From UBA4744 sp963718995 (GTDB lineage Bacteria; Actinomycetota; Acidimicrobiia; Spongiisociales; UBA4744): a DNA stretch of 64,000 nucleotides. Where the stretch lies: the NCBI GenBank assembly GCA_963718995.1, contig CAVRAP010000007.1, positions 15,608 through 79,607 of the forward strand. Reading direction: 5' to 3'. This document shows, piece by piece, positions 43,882 to 52,854 of the stretch (within the stretch, counting starts at the first letter, position 1; each line of letters starts with the position of its first letter). The notes beneath the pieces are model-generated. The model was not told where the DNA came from and ran no database searches. It saw only the letters and a program-made list of their open reading frames with translations. Both the position numbers and the translations under genes were made by a program.

Positions 43882-45863
43882 GGCAAAACCCCCTGAGGTT
43901 CGTCGCCGGGTTGGCGGGTGGGCAGGTTGACGGTGAAGCACGTGCGACCCGGTTTGGATTCGACTTCGATACTTCCCCGGTGGCGGTGGACGATGTCCTG
44001 ACAGATGCGCAGACCGAGTCCCAAACCAAACTCGACTCGACCTTCGCGGGTCGTGAAATGCATGTCGAACACCTGATCCAGATGGTCGGGGTTGATGCCG
44101 GGACCGGTGTCGATCAGGCGCACAGTGATGTGGTCCGGGTCGGGGGCATCGGTCTCAATGGTCAACGTACCGGAGCGGTCCATGGCTTGGATGGAATTGG
44201 AGATCAGGTTGGTCCACACCTGGTTGAGCTGTCCCGGATAGCCGTCGATAAGGGGAAGATCTCCGTATTCGCGGTTCACCTCGATCTCCCGCAGGTCGTG
44301 CCCAAAGAGGAGCAGGGTCTCTTCGAGGGATGCGTGGATGTCGATGTCGGTCGTCATTTCGCGACCCGCCCGGGCGTACGAGCGAAGGCTCTGGACGAGA
44401 GCTGCGATCCGGCCGGCCGAGGAGCGAAGGTTGCGCAGCGACAAGCCCAGCTGGTGGTACAGCTCCAGGCGATCAAGCTGGGCCGGCCCGGCATCTCCCA
44501 GCAGGCGGTGGTAATCGGCGCCGGACACAATGCCGATCCGGACCAGCCGGCGGGCGAGCGCATCGTCTCCCAGTTCTGCGGCGAGGTCGGAGCGGGATCG
44601 CCGCTCGTCACGGGTTGACAGTGGTCCGCTCGATTCGGCGGCGGCCAGCATCGCCAGCAATCTGGCGCCGTCCGGATGGTCGCCGGCGACCGACTCGATG
44701 TCGGTGCGCAGGAACTCGGTCGCCCGGCCGATGGCCGCGACAGGATTGTTGAGTTCATGACCGATACCTGCCACCAACTGGCCGAGGGTGGCCATCTTCT
44801 CGGTCTCGACGAGGTGCGCCTGGGTGTTCTCGAGTTCCCGCAGGGTTGCCGTCAGGCGGTCGCGGTCCTCGGCCAGATCACGATTGAGTTGATCAATGCG
44901 TACCTGCTGGTCGACCCCTCGCAGCATGCGTCTCGCCATGGAGCGGACCATGACCGTCACGAGATGAATTGCCAGAGTCGGGCTCAGCTGGAGCGCCGTG
45001 TCCAGATCGTCCAGGGAAACCGGGAGAACCGTCACGTCGGTGTCGGCGGTCACATTGAAGAACGACGGGCGGTTGCGGGCGACGGCCAGCAACCCGATGA
45101 TCCGACCTGCCGTTTCAGCGTGGAAGACCACCTCCCGGCCTCCGACCTGGCGGGTCAGCTTCACCTTGCCCTCGACGAGAACCTTGATGCCGTCGACCTG
45201 GTCGCCCGACCGCAGGATCGGCGCGCCGGCCGGGAGGTGCTCGCGGGTCGTGTCTGCCAGGACGGCGTCGAGTTCGGCGATGAGTTGCCGTTCCACCTCA
45301 TCGTCCGGCAATTCCCGATCGCTGAGGAAGCTCCTCTGCAGTCTGCGCAGCTGCCGGTCGGTGGTCCGCGCTTTTCGTTCCGCCGCCGAGAAGGCATCAG
45401 AGAGGAGCGTCACATCGACCACCTCGGGGATCCGATCGAGCTCTCCGGGGGCATGTTCGATGAAGAACTCGGTGATGAGGGCGTCCAGCATTCCCTCGAG
45501 GTACTCCTCGGTCCAGGGGAAAGGAAGCATGCCGTCGAGAGCCCGTTTGCCGATAGCCCGGCCGATATCTGCCATGGTCGGATCGGCGCTGAGCAGGATC
45601 TTGCGGGTACCGCGGTAACGCGTTTGACGGTGAACTTCCATGAGCAGGTCGATGCCCGTCGTATCGGGCAACCGGTCGGCGGCGACCATGAGCGGCACGA
45701 GTTGGTCGGAATCGTGCAGCTCATCCATGCGGGCGAGCGTCTGTTCGCCATCGGGATAGGCCTCGATCTCGAACTGGTCCCCGGCCAAACGGCCGATGTC
45801 GGCCTGGAGTGAAGCCCGGGTGGCCGCTTCTCCGTCGACGCAAACGATCAGGAACTTGGTCAT
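43878..45863 (-). CDS. Hybrid sensor: degenerate receiver + cyclic-nucleotide-binding domain + histidine kinase
   Basis: At 661 residues the order is receiver (1-125), cNMP-binding/CRP-like domain (about 200-320: GDQVDGIKVLVEGKVKLTRQ), dimerisation/phosphoacceptor His in LVAGIGHELNNPVAAIGR, and an HATPase with NLISNSIQAMDRSG, DTGPGI and GLGLGLRICQDIV. The receiver keeps an Asp (AADRLPDTTGIDLL) but the conserved Lys is replaced (LPFPWTEE). The input is therefore soluble. ATG 45863 overlaps the transporter stop. It forms an operon with the DASS transporter upstream and the response regulator downstream. Confidence 0.9.
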   Translation of the reverse strand: MTKFLIVCVDGEAATRASLQADIGRLAGDQFEIEAYPDGEQTLARMDELHDSDQLVPLMVAADRLPDTTGIDLLMEVHRQTRYRGTRKILLSADPTMADIGRAIGKRALDGMLPFPWTEEYLEGMLDALITEFFIEHAPGELDRIPEVVDVTLLSDAFSAAERKARTTDRQLRRLQRSFLSDRELPDDEVERQLIAELDAVLADTTREHLPAGAPILRSGDQVDGIKVLVEGKVKLTRQVGGREVVFHAETAGRIIGLLAVARNRPSFFNVTADTDVTVLPVSLDDLDTALQLSPTLAIHLVTVMVRSMARRMLRGVDQQVRIDQLNRDLAEDRDRLTATLRELENTQAHLVETEKMATLGQLVAGIGHELNNPVAAIGRATEFLRTDIESVAGDHPDGARLLAMLAAAESSGPLSTRDERRSRSDLAAELGDDALARRLVRIGIVSGADYHRLLGDAGPAQLDRLELYHQLGLSLRNLRSSAGRIAALVQSLRSYARAGREMTTDIDIHASLEETLLLFGHDLREIEVNREYGDLPLIDGYPGQLNQVWTNLISNSIQAMDRSGTLTIETDAPDPDHITVRLIDTGPGINPDHLDQVFDMHFTTREGRVEFGLGLGLRICQDIVHRHRGSIEVESKPGRTCFTVNLPTRQPGDEPQGVLP

Positions 45864-47287
45864 AGAGCGACCCCCATGAAATCCCACAGGAGCGGAGCCA
45901 CAAACACATAGAGGACCAACCCGACCACACCGATGATCGAACCGGCCACGGCCATGTCGCGGGTCGTAACAGCCCCCGTGCTGAAGGCGATCGCGTTCGG
46001 CGGGGTGCTGACCGGGAGCGCCATAGCCAGGGACGAGCCGACGGCAATGAAGAACGCGGCCAGGGCCGGTTGGGCTGCGACGGCGTCCGACAGGGCAAGG
46101 CTCAACCCGATCGGGATCAGGAGGTTGGCAGCCGCGCTGTTCGAGATGAAGGTGCTGAGGAGGAGGGCGACTACGGCCAAGGTCAGAATCAGGAGGGCCT
46201 GCCCGATCGACTCCCAGCCGACCAGGCCGACGAGCCAGAGATCTAGGCCGGAGGCGTTTACCCCGATCCCGAGGGCGATGCCTCCGGCGACCAGCCACAG
46301 CACATGCCACTGGATTGATTGCAGATCCCTGGTCGAAAAGACCCTGGTGGAGAGCAGAATGACGACCGGGAGGAATCCCACGATGTAGGAACTGATGCCG
46401 TGCAGCGGTTCTGTCATCCAGAGCCCGACCGTCAACGCGAAGGTCCCGTAGAAGATCTTGGCAGGGAGGGAGGTGTCGAACGTTGCCTCGATGCTCAGTT
46501 TCAGGACCTTCTGCTGAGCAGGAAACAAGCGGACCAGGACGTACCAGGCGATGAGGAGGAGGACCACCATCATCGGAACGGCCATGACCATCCATTTGAC
46601 GAAGCTGATGGAGATACCTGCGTCGGCGAGGGAGCCGACCGCGATGGCGTTGGGTGGGGTCCCAACCGGTGTTCCGATTCCGCCGATGTTGGCCGCCACC
46701 GGAATCGAGAGAGCCAGTCCGGTTCGGAGTCGGTCTTCCGGTTCGAGCGTGGCAATGACCGGCAGCACAACCGCCAGGAGGGTGGCGGTGGTTGCGGTGT
46801 TGCTCATGAACATCGAGAACACCGCGGTGATCAGCATCAAGCCCAACATGATGCGCTGTGGGGAGTCTCCAAACGGGCGCAACAAGACCCGGGCCATGTT
46901 TCTGTCGAGCCGGAACTTGGCGGCTCCGTCGGCCAGGAAGAAACCGCCCAGGAACAACATGAGGACGGGATGGGCGAGGGCTGCGAAGAACGTGGAAAAA
47001 TCCGGTGCTTCGAACCCGGCCGGCAGAGCCCCGAGCGCTTTGTCACTGATGAGCAAGATCTCCAACAGGATGATCAGCGCCGCGGTCGCATGCAGCGGGA
47101 TGGCTTCGGTGACCCACAGCACGATGGCAAGCAGGAAGACCGAGAAGATCCGGTGTCCCGCCACGGACAACCCTTCGAATTGCACGACGTAGGGGAGCGC
47201 GAACACGATCGCCCCGAGCACCAGTCCGAGCGGGCGGGCCAGCTTGCCTTTCAGCGACATGCGGACGGGGCGTTTGAGCAGCGTCAT
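45860..47287 (-). CDS. SLC13/DASS family anion:sodium symporter
   Basis: The 475-residue transporter has about 11 membrane helices and both inverted-repeat substrate motifs: SNTATTATLLAVVLPV with VGTPPNAIAVGS, and SNSAAANLLIPIGLS with STPPNAIAFSTG. DASS proteins carry C4-dicarboxylates, citrate or sulfate with sodium; specificity cannot be read here. Its stop is coupled to the downstream sensor kinase, suggesting transport and sensing of the same anion. Confidence 0.92.
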   Translation of the reverse strand: MTLLKRPVRMSLKGKLARPLGLVLGAIVFALPYVVQFEGLSVAGHRIFSVFLLAIVLWVTEAIPLHATAALIILLEILLISDKALGALPAGFEAPDFSTFFAALAHPVLMLFLGGFFLADGAAKFRLDRNMARVLLRPFGDSPQRIMLGLMLITAVFSMFMSNTATTATLLAVVLPVIATLEPEDRLRTGLALSIPVAANIGGIGTPVGTPPNAIAVGSLADAGISISFVKWMVMAVPMMVVLLLIAWYVLVRLFPAQQKVLKLSIEATFDTSLPAKIFYGTFALTVGLWMTEPLHGISSYIVGFLPVVILLSTRVFSTRDLQSIQWHVLWLVAGGIALGIGVNASGLDLWLVGLVGWESIGQALLILTLAVVALLLSTFISNSAAANLLIPIGLSLALSDAVAAQPALAAFFIAVGSSLAMALPVSTPPNAIAFSTGAVTTRDMAVAGSIIGVVGLVLYVFVAPLLWDFMGVAL

Positions 47288-47321
47288 CGCGGTTGCATGC
47301 TAGGAGAGCGGAGCGGCTCGC

Positions 47322-48065
47322 CTACGCCAGGTCCCGTTTACGAAGCGCCCACGTGGTGAAGGCAAGCGAAACGAGCGCCACTACGAGCATCTTCGTCAGC
47401 GCTTTCCCGACCCCCGGTTCCAGGGACCCCAACGAATCTACGAATTCCAGGCCCGGAGTCAGGTCGGCATAAGCGGACAGGGCGATGTGTCCCAGGGACG
47501 TTGGCGCCAGAGCGCCGACCGCATTGGCAAAGCTGGACTCCCAGAGGAATAGATAGATCAAGCCGATCACCGTGGCTCGCCGGGTGAGGAGGCCGATGGG
47601 AACGAAGATCGTGCCGTAACCGATGCACGTGACGAGTGCGGCGACCGCCGGTCCTTGCCCGATGGCCCACTCGCCGGTCGCAAACCCGGCGACCAACCAG
47701 CCGAGGCCCACGCCGACGAATGCCACGAAGCCGGTGGCCGCAACAGAGGCGAGCGTGGTGGAAAGGGCAATCTGCCAGCGGGGGATCGGTTTGAGCGCCA
47801 GGAACGGCATGGTGTGGGAGCGCCGCTCGTCTCCCAGGGCTCCGGTGGCATTGACGATGGCGATCACCGGGAGGGCCACTGCCAGCAAGATGGCGTACGT
47901 GGTGTTGTGGTAGAGATCAGCCAGGCTTTCCGTCGAGCGGTCGCCGGTCGAGGCAAAAAGCAAGACCAGGGCGGGAATGGAGGCGAACAGGATGAATCCG
48001 ATCATCCGCTTGCGGGTGATCAGTCGCCGCAGCGTGACCTTCACAATGGTGAGCTGGGCGTTCAT
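47322..48065 (-). CDS. ABC-2 type transporter permease
   Basis: Six hydrophobic helices in 247 residues, beginning VKVTLRRLITRKRMIGFILF, typical of ABC-2 exporter permeases. The start overlaps the ATPase stop (ATGA). It is the last gene of a four-gene double ABC set and lies 35 bp before the DASS gene on the same strand, so transcription may continue into it. Confidence 0.85.
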   Translation of the reverse strand: MNAQLTIVKVTLRRLITRKRMIGFILFASIPALVLLFASTGDRSTESLADLYHNTTYAILLAVALPVIAIVNATGALGDERRSHTMPFLALKPIPRWQIALSTTLASVAATGFVAFVGVGLGWLVAGFATGEWAIGQGPAVAALVTCIGYGTIFVPIGLLTRRATVIGLIYLFLWESSFANAVGALAPTSLGHIALSAYADLTPGLEFVDSLGSLEPGVGKALTKMLVVALVSLAFTTWALRKRDLA

Positions 48066-48997
48066 CGCCCCTCCACCAGGTAGCGGAAGACGCTCTCCAG
48101 CGATTCGTCCTCAGGGTCGACCCGGGTCATCCTGATGTCGAGGGTCTTGGCGAGACCGGGGAGGGCTCGCCCCAACTTCTCGGCGTCCAGGGAACGCACG
48201 TGGATCGAACCCTCTTCAACGTTGATTCCCCCCACCCAGTCGTGCTCGAGCAATGCGGCAGCCAGGCGGCGCGGCTGATCGCAGTCGATCCGGATTTGCA
48301 GCGGTATGTCGGACATGGCGGCACGGAGAGCGGGGACGGTCCCGGACGCGGCCAGTCGTCCGTCCACCATGGCAATGACCCGATCGGCCATCCGTTCGAC
48401 CTCGTGGAGCACGTGGGAGGAGACGATCACCGTTCTGCCCTGGCGGCCCATATCGACGAACATCCTGGTCAGGTGGGCCCGTTGCACGGGGTCGGTTCCG
48501 TTGAGCGGTTCGTCGAGGATGACAACCTCAGGATCGTGGACGAGGGCCGCAGCTACCTTGGCGCGCTGTCGCATTCCCTTGCTGAAACCGGCCAGGTTGC
48601 GTTCCGCAACGTCGGTGAGGTCGACCATCGCCAAAGCCCGCCGGGCTGCCCCCTCAGGATCGGCGACTCCTTGCAGGCGGGCGTTATAGGCAACGAATTC
48701 GGTGGCTGAGAGGAAGCTGTAGACGTTCTCATCTTCGGGGACCAACGCGATCCGGCCGTACACCGAGTGGTCGGATCGGGGATCGACGCCGAGCACGGAT
48801 ACGGCGCCTTCGGACGCACGGATGAGCCCGGTGATAACTCTCAAGAGCGTCGTTTTGCCCGCTCCGTTGGGTCCCAGCAGCCCGGTCACGCCGGGGCCGA
48901 ACTCGGCGGAGATCTCCGAGACGGCGACCTTCTGTCCGAACCAGCGCGATACGCCCTGCAGCGTCACCGTCGGTACGACGGATCCGGTGGTCGTCAC
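48062..48997 (-). CDS. ABC transporter ATP-binding protein
   Basis: Walker A GLLGPNGAGKTTLLRV, signature LAGFSKGMRQRAKVAAALV, Walker B VVILDEPLNGTDPVQRAHL, and a C-terminal regulatory extension of about 90 residues. GTG 48997 overlaps the upstream permease stop as GTGA; longer in-frame starts run into that gene. Pairs with the permease downstream. Confidence 0.9.
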   Translation of the reverse strand: MTTTGSVVPTVTLQGVSRWFGQKVAVSEISAEFGPGVTGLLGPNGAGKTTLLRVITGLIRASEGAVSVLGVDPRSDHSVYGRIALVPEDENVYSFLSATEFVAYNARLQGVADPEGAARRALAMVDLTDVAERNLAGFSKGMRQRAKVAAALVHDPEVVILDEPLNGTDPVQRAHLTRMFVDMGRQGRTVIVSSHVLHEVERMADRVIAMVDGRLAASGTVPALRAAMSDIPLQIRIDCDQPRRLAAALLEHDWVGGINVEEGSIHVRSLDAEKLGRALPGLAKTLDIRMTRVDPEDESLESVFRYLVEGR

Positions 48998-49899
48998 GAC
49001 AACCTCCGATATCGATTCCAGGCGACGGTGACGGCGAGCACCGAGATGCCGACGATGGCGGCTAGCGCCATCCAAGGTTCAAGGCCTGCCCGCGTGATCG
49101 GGTAGTCGTTGGTCGCCGCGCCGAAGATCCAGTCTCTGACCAGGTGGGGGTGGCTTTCGAAGGCCAGCAATGCTCCGTATTTCGATCCGGTGAAGTCGGC
49201 GAACTCGACAAAGAACTCGGCCAAGCCGTTGAACATGATCATCACACCCAGGAAGATCCCCGCCGCAAAGCCCACCCGGGGGATAAGGGTGGCAACGATC
49301 AGCGCAACCGAGGCGAATCCCAGGAAGTAGACGAGCGATGCGGCCGGTACCTGCCACAGCACGTCGAGATTGTCGGTCATGTATGTGGTGAACCCGTCCG
49401 GGGAGAACACTCCCAGCAGGAGATGGAAGATCGTCTGGGGGATCAAAAGGAATCCCAGGATGAGTATCCCTAACGACACACCTTTGGCTGCCAGGTAATC
49501 GATGGTGCGCAGCGGCCGGGAGAGGTAGACGGCCAGCACTCCCTGCTCCCGGTCGGGGACCAGGAGCTCGGGGGTGGCAAATGCCACGAAGAGCAGGGCA
49601 ACCCGGGAGATGAACTCGAAGTACTCCCGTGCGTGCGGCAGTTCGTCTGCGACTAGATCGGTGACACCGACCCGATTGGCTGCGTAGTGAAGCGCTGAGA
49701 GCACGGCCACCGAGATGAGCATCATGGTGATCAGTGTCCAGGGCAAGATCTTGCGTCTTCCCTTGCGCCGGAGGCCGAGAACCCTGCGAAGTCCGTCACG
49801 AATCACGGCACTCATAGCGCCCCGGCGCCCCTTGCGAGTCCCTTCGAAATGGCGGTAGCCACGATCGACGATCACGGCTTCGGGGGGAAGATCAGCCAC
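48994..49899 (-). CDS. ABC-2 type transporter permease with cytoplasmic N-terminal extension
   Basis: The 301-residue protein has about 45 basic residues before six helices (ILPWTLITMMLISVAVLSAL onward). ATPELLVPDREQGVLAVYLSRPLR is the cytoplasmic coupling segment typical of ABC-2 permeases. Overlaps the upstream ATPase by 8 bp and the downstream ATPase by 4 bp. Confidence 0.85.
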   Translation of the reverse strand: MADLPPEAVIVDRGYRHFEGTRKGRRGAMSAVIRDGLRRVLGLRRKGRRKILPWTLITMMLISVAVLSALHYAANRVGVTDLVADELPHAREYFEFISRVALLFVAFATPELLVPDREQGVLAVYLSRPLRTIDYLAAKGVSLGILILGFLLIPQTIFHLLLGVFSPDGFTTYMTDNLDVLWQVPAASLVYFLGFASVALIVATLIPRVGFAAGIFLGVMIMFNGLAEFFVEFADFTGSKYGALLAFESHPHLVRDWIFGAATNDYPITRAGLEPWMALAAIVGISVLAVTVAWNRYRRLS

Positions 49900-50809
49900 G
49901 ACGTTCCTCTTCTTCCGCCTCCCGGATGAAGGCCTCCTCGAGCGTTACGGCACTCTGGCTGAGCCGCCGTACTCCGACGTTGGTGGCTACCAGGGCATCA
50001 CGAACCAGGGTGAAGGCGTCACTGCCCGGAGAACGAACATCCAGGGTCGCTCCGCTGACGAGGACGGTTGCCCCCCGCTCGGTCATCCAGGCGGCGGCCG
50101 GCCCTGGATCACCCAGCACCTCGACCATCAGGCTTTCGGCAATCCCCAGATCTCCGATCGGCCCCGAGCGAATCACCTTGCCTCCGTCAAGCATGATGAC
50201 CCAGTCGCAGGTTTGCTCGATGTCGGAGAGGATGTGTGAAGAAAACACGACGCTGATGCCGAACTCACCGAGGCGGCGGATCAAGTCGAGCATGTGGTCG
50301 CGCCCTTCCGGGTCCATCCCCGACGCGGGCTCATCGAGGAAGGCGACCTGGGGGTCGTGGACAATCGCCTGGGCGAGTTTGACTCGCTGGAACATGCCGG
50401 TTGAGAAGTCACCCAGGTAACGGAATCGTTCCTCGTGGAGGCCTACGAGGAAAAGGATCTCCGATGAGCGACGGCGTGCGGCGTCGCTCGGGAGCCCGGC
50501 CAGCTCGGCGGCGTAACCGACGAAGTCGGCCGCAGTTTGATCAAGGGGTAGGCAATTGCCTTCCGGCATGTATCCGACCTGAGACCGGATTTCGAGAGAC
50601 TCGCGAGAAACCGGCCGCCCGAGGACTTCCATGCTTCCGCCGTTCGGTCGCAGCATGCCAAGGAGGTTGCGGATCAGGGTGGTCTTGCCGGCTCCGTTGG
50701 CCCCGACGAGCCCGATTCTGCCGCGAGGTACGTCGAGGGTGACATCTTCGAGCGCTTTGACATCGCCGTAGCTGTGCGTGAGATTCCGCGTGGAGAAGAG
50801 AGCTGTCAC
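49892..50809 (-). CDS. ABC transporter ATP-binding protein
   Basis: Walker A GLVGANGAGKTTLIRN, signature LGDFSTGMFQRVKLAQAIV, Walker B VAFLDEPASGMDPEGRDHM. It heads a tightly overlapping operon of ATPase-permease-ATPase-permease (50809 down to 47322). The substrate is unknown. Confidence 0.9.
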   Translation of the reverse strand: MTALFSTRNLTHSYGDVKALEDVTLDVPRGRIGLVGANGAGKTTLIRNLLGMLRPNGGSMEVLGRPVSRESLEIRSQVGYMPEGNCLPLDQTAADFVGYAAELAGLPSDAARRRSSEILFLVGLHEERFRYLGDFSTGMFQRVKLAQAIVHDPQVAFLDEPASGMDPEGRDHMLDLIRRLGEFGISVVFSSHILSDIEQTCDWVIMLDGGKVIRSGPIGDLGIAESLMVEVLGDPGPAAAWMTERGATVLVSGATLDVRSPGSDAFTLVRDALVATNVGVRRLSQSAVTLEEAFIREAEEEERRG

Positions 50810-50831
50810 CCGGTTGAAACTAGCGGAGCGC

Positions 50832-51065
50832 TCAGGCGGCGAGGTCGTCGCGCCGCTCGCGTCGCCTGGTCATGGTGGTGGCGCGCCTCCTGGCACTGTC
50901 CGATAGGCGTTTCGCCCAGACGTACTCCGTGCTGAGTACGGCCAGTCCGGCGATGATCAGCAACCAGCCGGGCAGGAACGGTAGGACGAGCCCGATCAGG
51001 CCGATCAGCAGCAGGGTGAATCCCAGGATCCCAATGAGGAGTTTCCGAAATGGAGTGATATTCAC
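50832..51065 (-). CDS. Small PGPGW-type membrane protein
   Basis: The 77-residue protein has one long hydrophobic hairpin (LLIGILGFTLLLIGLIGLVL, then LPGWLLIIAGLAVLSTEYVW) and a basic tail, matching the PGPGW transmembrane family. GTG 51065 follows AAAGGAAC; an upstream in-frame extension overlaps metG. The role is unknown. Confidence 0.8.
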   Translation of the reverse strand: MNITPFRKLLIGILGFTLLLIGLIGLVLPFLPGWLLIIAGLAVLSTEYVWAKRLSDSARRRATTMTRRRERRDDLAA

Positions 51066-51105
51066 GTGTTCCTTTGACGCATCACAGTATGCAACAGTTA
51101 CGAAG

Positions 51106-52755
51106 CTACTCGAGTTCCGCAGTCTCGAGTTTCGTGAACAGCGGCCGGGGCGTTGGGAGCGACGTCCCCGGCTCGACGCCGGCTCGTCTCCACCCGCCTT
51201 CATCGACAGTCCCTGTCTGTCCGAGCATGGCGTGCACCGAGGCGCTCGTGAACGGGAGGTAGGGGGAGAACCCCGTCTTCAGCCCGTTGATGGCGCTGAG
51301 GGCCACGTACAGAGTGGTGGCGGTGCGCTCCGGGTCGGTCGCGGCCGTCTTCCATGGTGCCTTCTGGTTGAGGTACGCATTGACCTCCTGCGCTCCGTCC
51401 ATGAGCGTGCGCAATGCGGCCCGCAGTTCAACCGCCTCGATCTGCGTGCCGGCTTCGGTCAGGGCGGTATCGATCCGTGCCAGCAGGGTGGTGTCCTCCG
51501 GATCGAGGGATCCGGGGTGGGGGATGGCCCCTTGGGCCGTCTTGGCCGTCATCGAAAGTACCCGGTTGACGAGGTTGCCCCAGGTGGCGACCAGTTCATC
51601 GTTGACTCGCCGCACGATCTCATCGTCTGAGAGGTCCGTGTCATTGTGCTCCGGCAGGATCGAAGCAATGGCGTAGCGGAGCGCGTCGGGTTCGAAACGC
51701 TCCAGATACCAGTCGAGGGAACGACCCACCCCTCGCGACTTGGAAGCTTTCGAACCGCCGAAGGTGACGTACTGGTTGCCGGGGACGTTGGTCGGGAGGT
51801 TGAGCCCACCGTGCCCCATCAACAGGGCCGGCCAGTAGACGGCATGGAACGGGATGTTGTCCTTGCCGACGAAGTAGTAGGACTCGGCCTCCGGATTCAT
51901 CCACCAATCTTTCCACGCTTCCGGGGTCCCCTGGAGTTGTGCCCACTCCTGGGGAGCCGAGAAATAGCCCATGACGGCTTCCCACCAAACGTAGATCGAC
52001 TTTCCGGGTCCGAGATCATCTACGGGAATGGGGATGCCCCAGTCGAGATCGCGAGTGAAGGCACGGTCGTTCAGACCGCCTTTGACCATGCCTATGGCGA
52101 AGTTCACGACGTGCGGGCGCCACTGCTCCCGGGAGCGAAGCCAATCGAGCAGCGGTTCTTGGAAGGCGCTCAGCTTCCAGTAGTAATGCTCCGTTTCGCG
52201 CTCAACGGGGGTCGTCCCGGACAGTTTCGACCGGGGGTCGATCAGCTCGTGAGGATCCAGGGTGCGCCCGCAATTGTCGCACTGATCCCCCCGAGCGTCG
52301 ATGTACCCGCAGTGCGGGCAGGTACCTTCAACATATCGATCGGGGAGAAACCGCTGGGCCTCTTCGTCGTAGAACTGCATGGTGGTGTGGCGGTACAGAT
52401 AGCCGTTTTCGAGGAGTTTCAAGAAGAAATCCTGGGCGACCCGCTTGTGGTTGTCCGTGCCGGTTGTGGTGAAGAGATCGAAGTTGATTCCGAGCTTCTC
52501 CCAGTACCCGAGGAACCTCGGGTGGTACTTGTTGACGATCTCCTCAGGGGTGATGCCTTCTTCGTCGGCTTTCACGGTGATCGGCGTTCCGTGCACGTCG
52601 CTTCCGGACACCATCAGGACCTTGTTTCCGGCCATTCGGTGGTAGCGAGCAAAGATGTCTGGAGGCAGATACGCCCCGGCGATATGGCCGAGATGGAGCG
52701 ATCCGGTCGCATACGGCCAGGCAACGGCCACCAGAATGTGACGGGGTTCGCTCAT
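51106..52755 (-). CDS. metG: Methionine-tRNA ligase
   Basis: The class I signature is AWPYATGSLHLGHIAGAYLP. A zinc knuckle CPHC and CDNC lies in the connective peptide near 144-165. The KMSKS loop is in the variant form SKASKSRG. The C-terminal anticodon-binding domain ends with APWKTAATDPERTATTLYVA; there is no EMAP-like dimer domain. ATG 52755 gives 549 residues. Confidence 0.95.
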   Translation of the reverse strand: MSEPRHILVAVAWPYATGSLHLGHIAGAYLPPDIFARYHRMAGNKVLMVSGSDVHGTPITVKADEEGITPEEIVNKYHPRFLGYWEKLGINFDLFTTTGTDNHKRVAQDFFLKLLENGYLYRHTTMQFYDEEAQRFLPDRYVEGTCPHCGYIDARGDQCDNCGRTLDPHELIDPRSKLSGTTPVERETEHYYWKLSAFQEPLLDWLRSREQWRPHVVNFAIGMVKGGLNDRAFTRDLDWGIPIPVDDLGPGKSIYVWWEAVMGYFSAPQEWAQLQGTPEAWKDWWMNPEAESYYFVGKDNIPFHAVYWPALLMGHGGLNLPTNVPGNQYVTFGGSKASKSRGVGRSLDWYLERFEPDALRYAIASILPEHNDTDLSDDEIVRRVNDELVATWGNLVNRVLSMTAKTAQGAIPHPGSLDPEDTTLLARIDTALTEAGTQIEAVELRAALRTLMDGAQEVNAYLNQKAPWKTAATDPERTATTLYVALSAINGLKTGFSPYLPFTSASVHAMLGQTGTVDEGGWRRAGVEPGTSLPTPRPLFTKLETAELE

Positions 52756-52854
52756 GGGCGGTGAGGGTACCACCCGCGTCTGCAGGTCCGTTTTCGTTTT
52801 TCAACTGGTGGCGCCGATCAGTTAGCCTCCGGTCGGTCAGGGGGTTCATCGAAC

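Noticed and set aside
45864..46595. In-frame extension of the sensor kinase to 905 residues
   Set aside because: It overlaps the DASS transporter in another frame and has shadow composition; ATG 45863 starts the receiver fold.
46319..47359. Plus-strand frame of 346 codons
   Set aside because: Antisense to the DASS transporter; composition is highly charged and unstructured.
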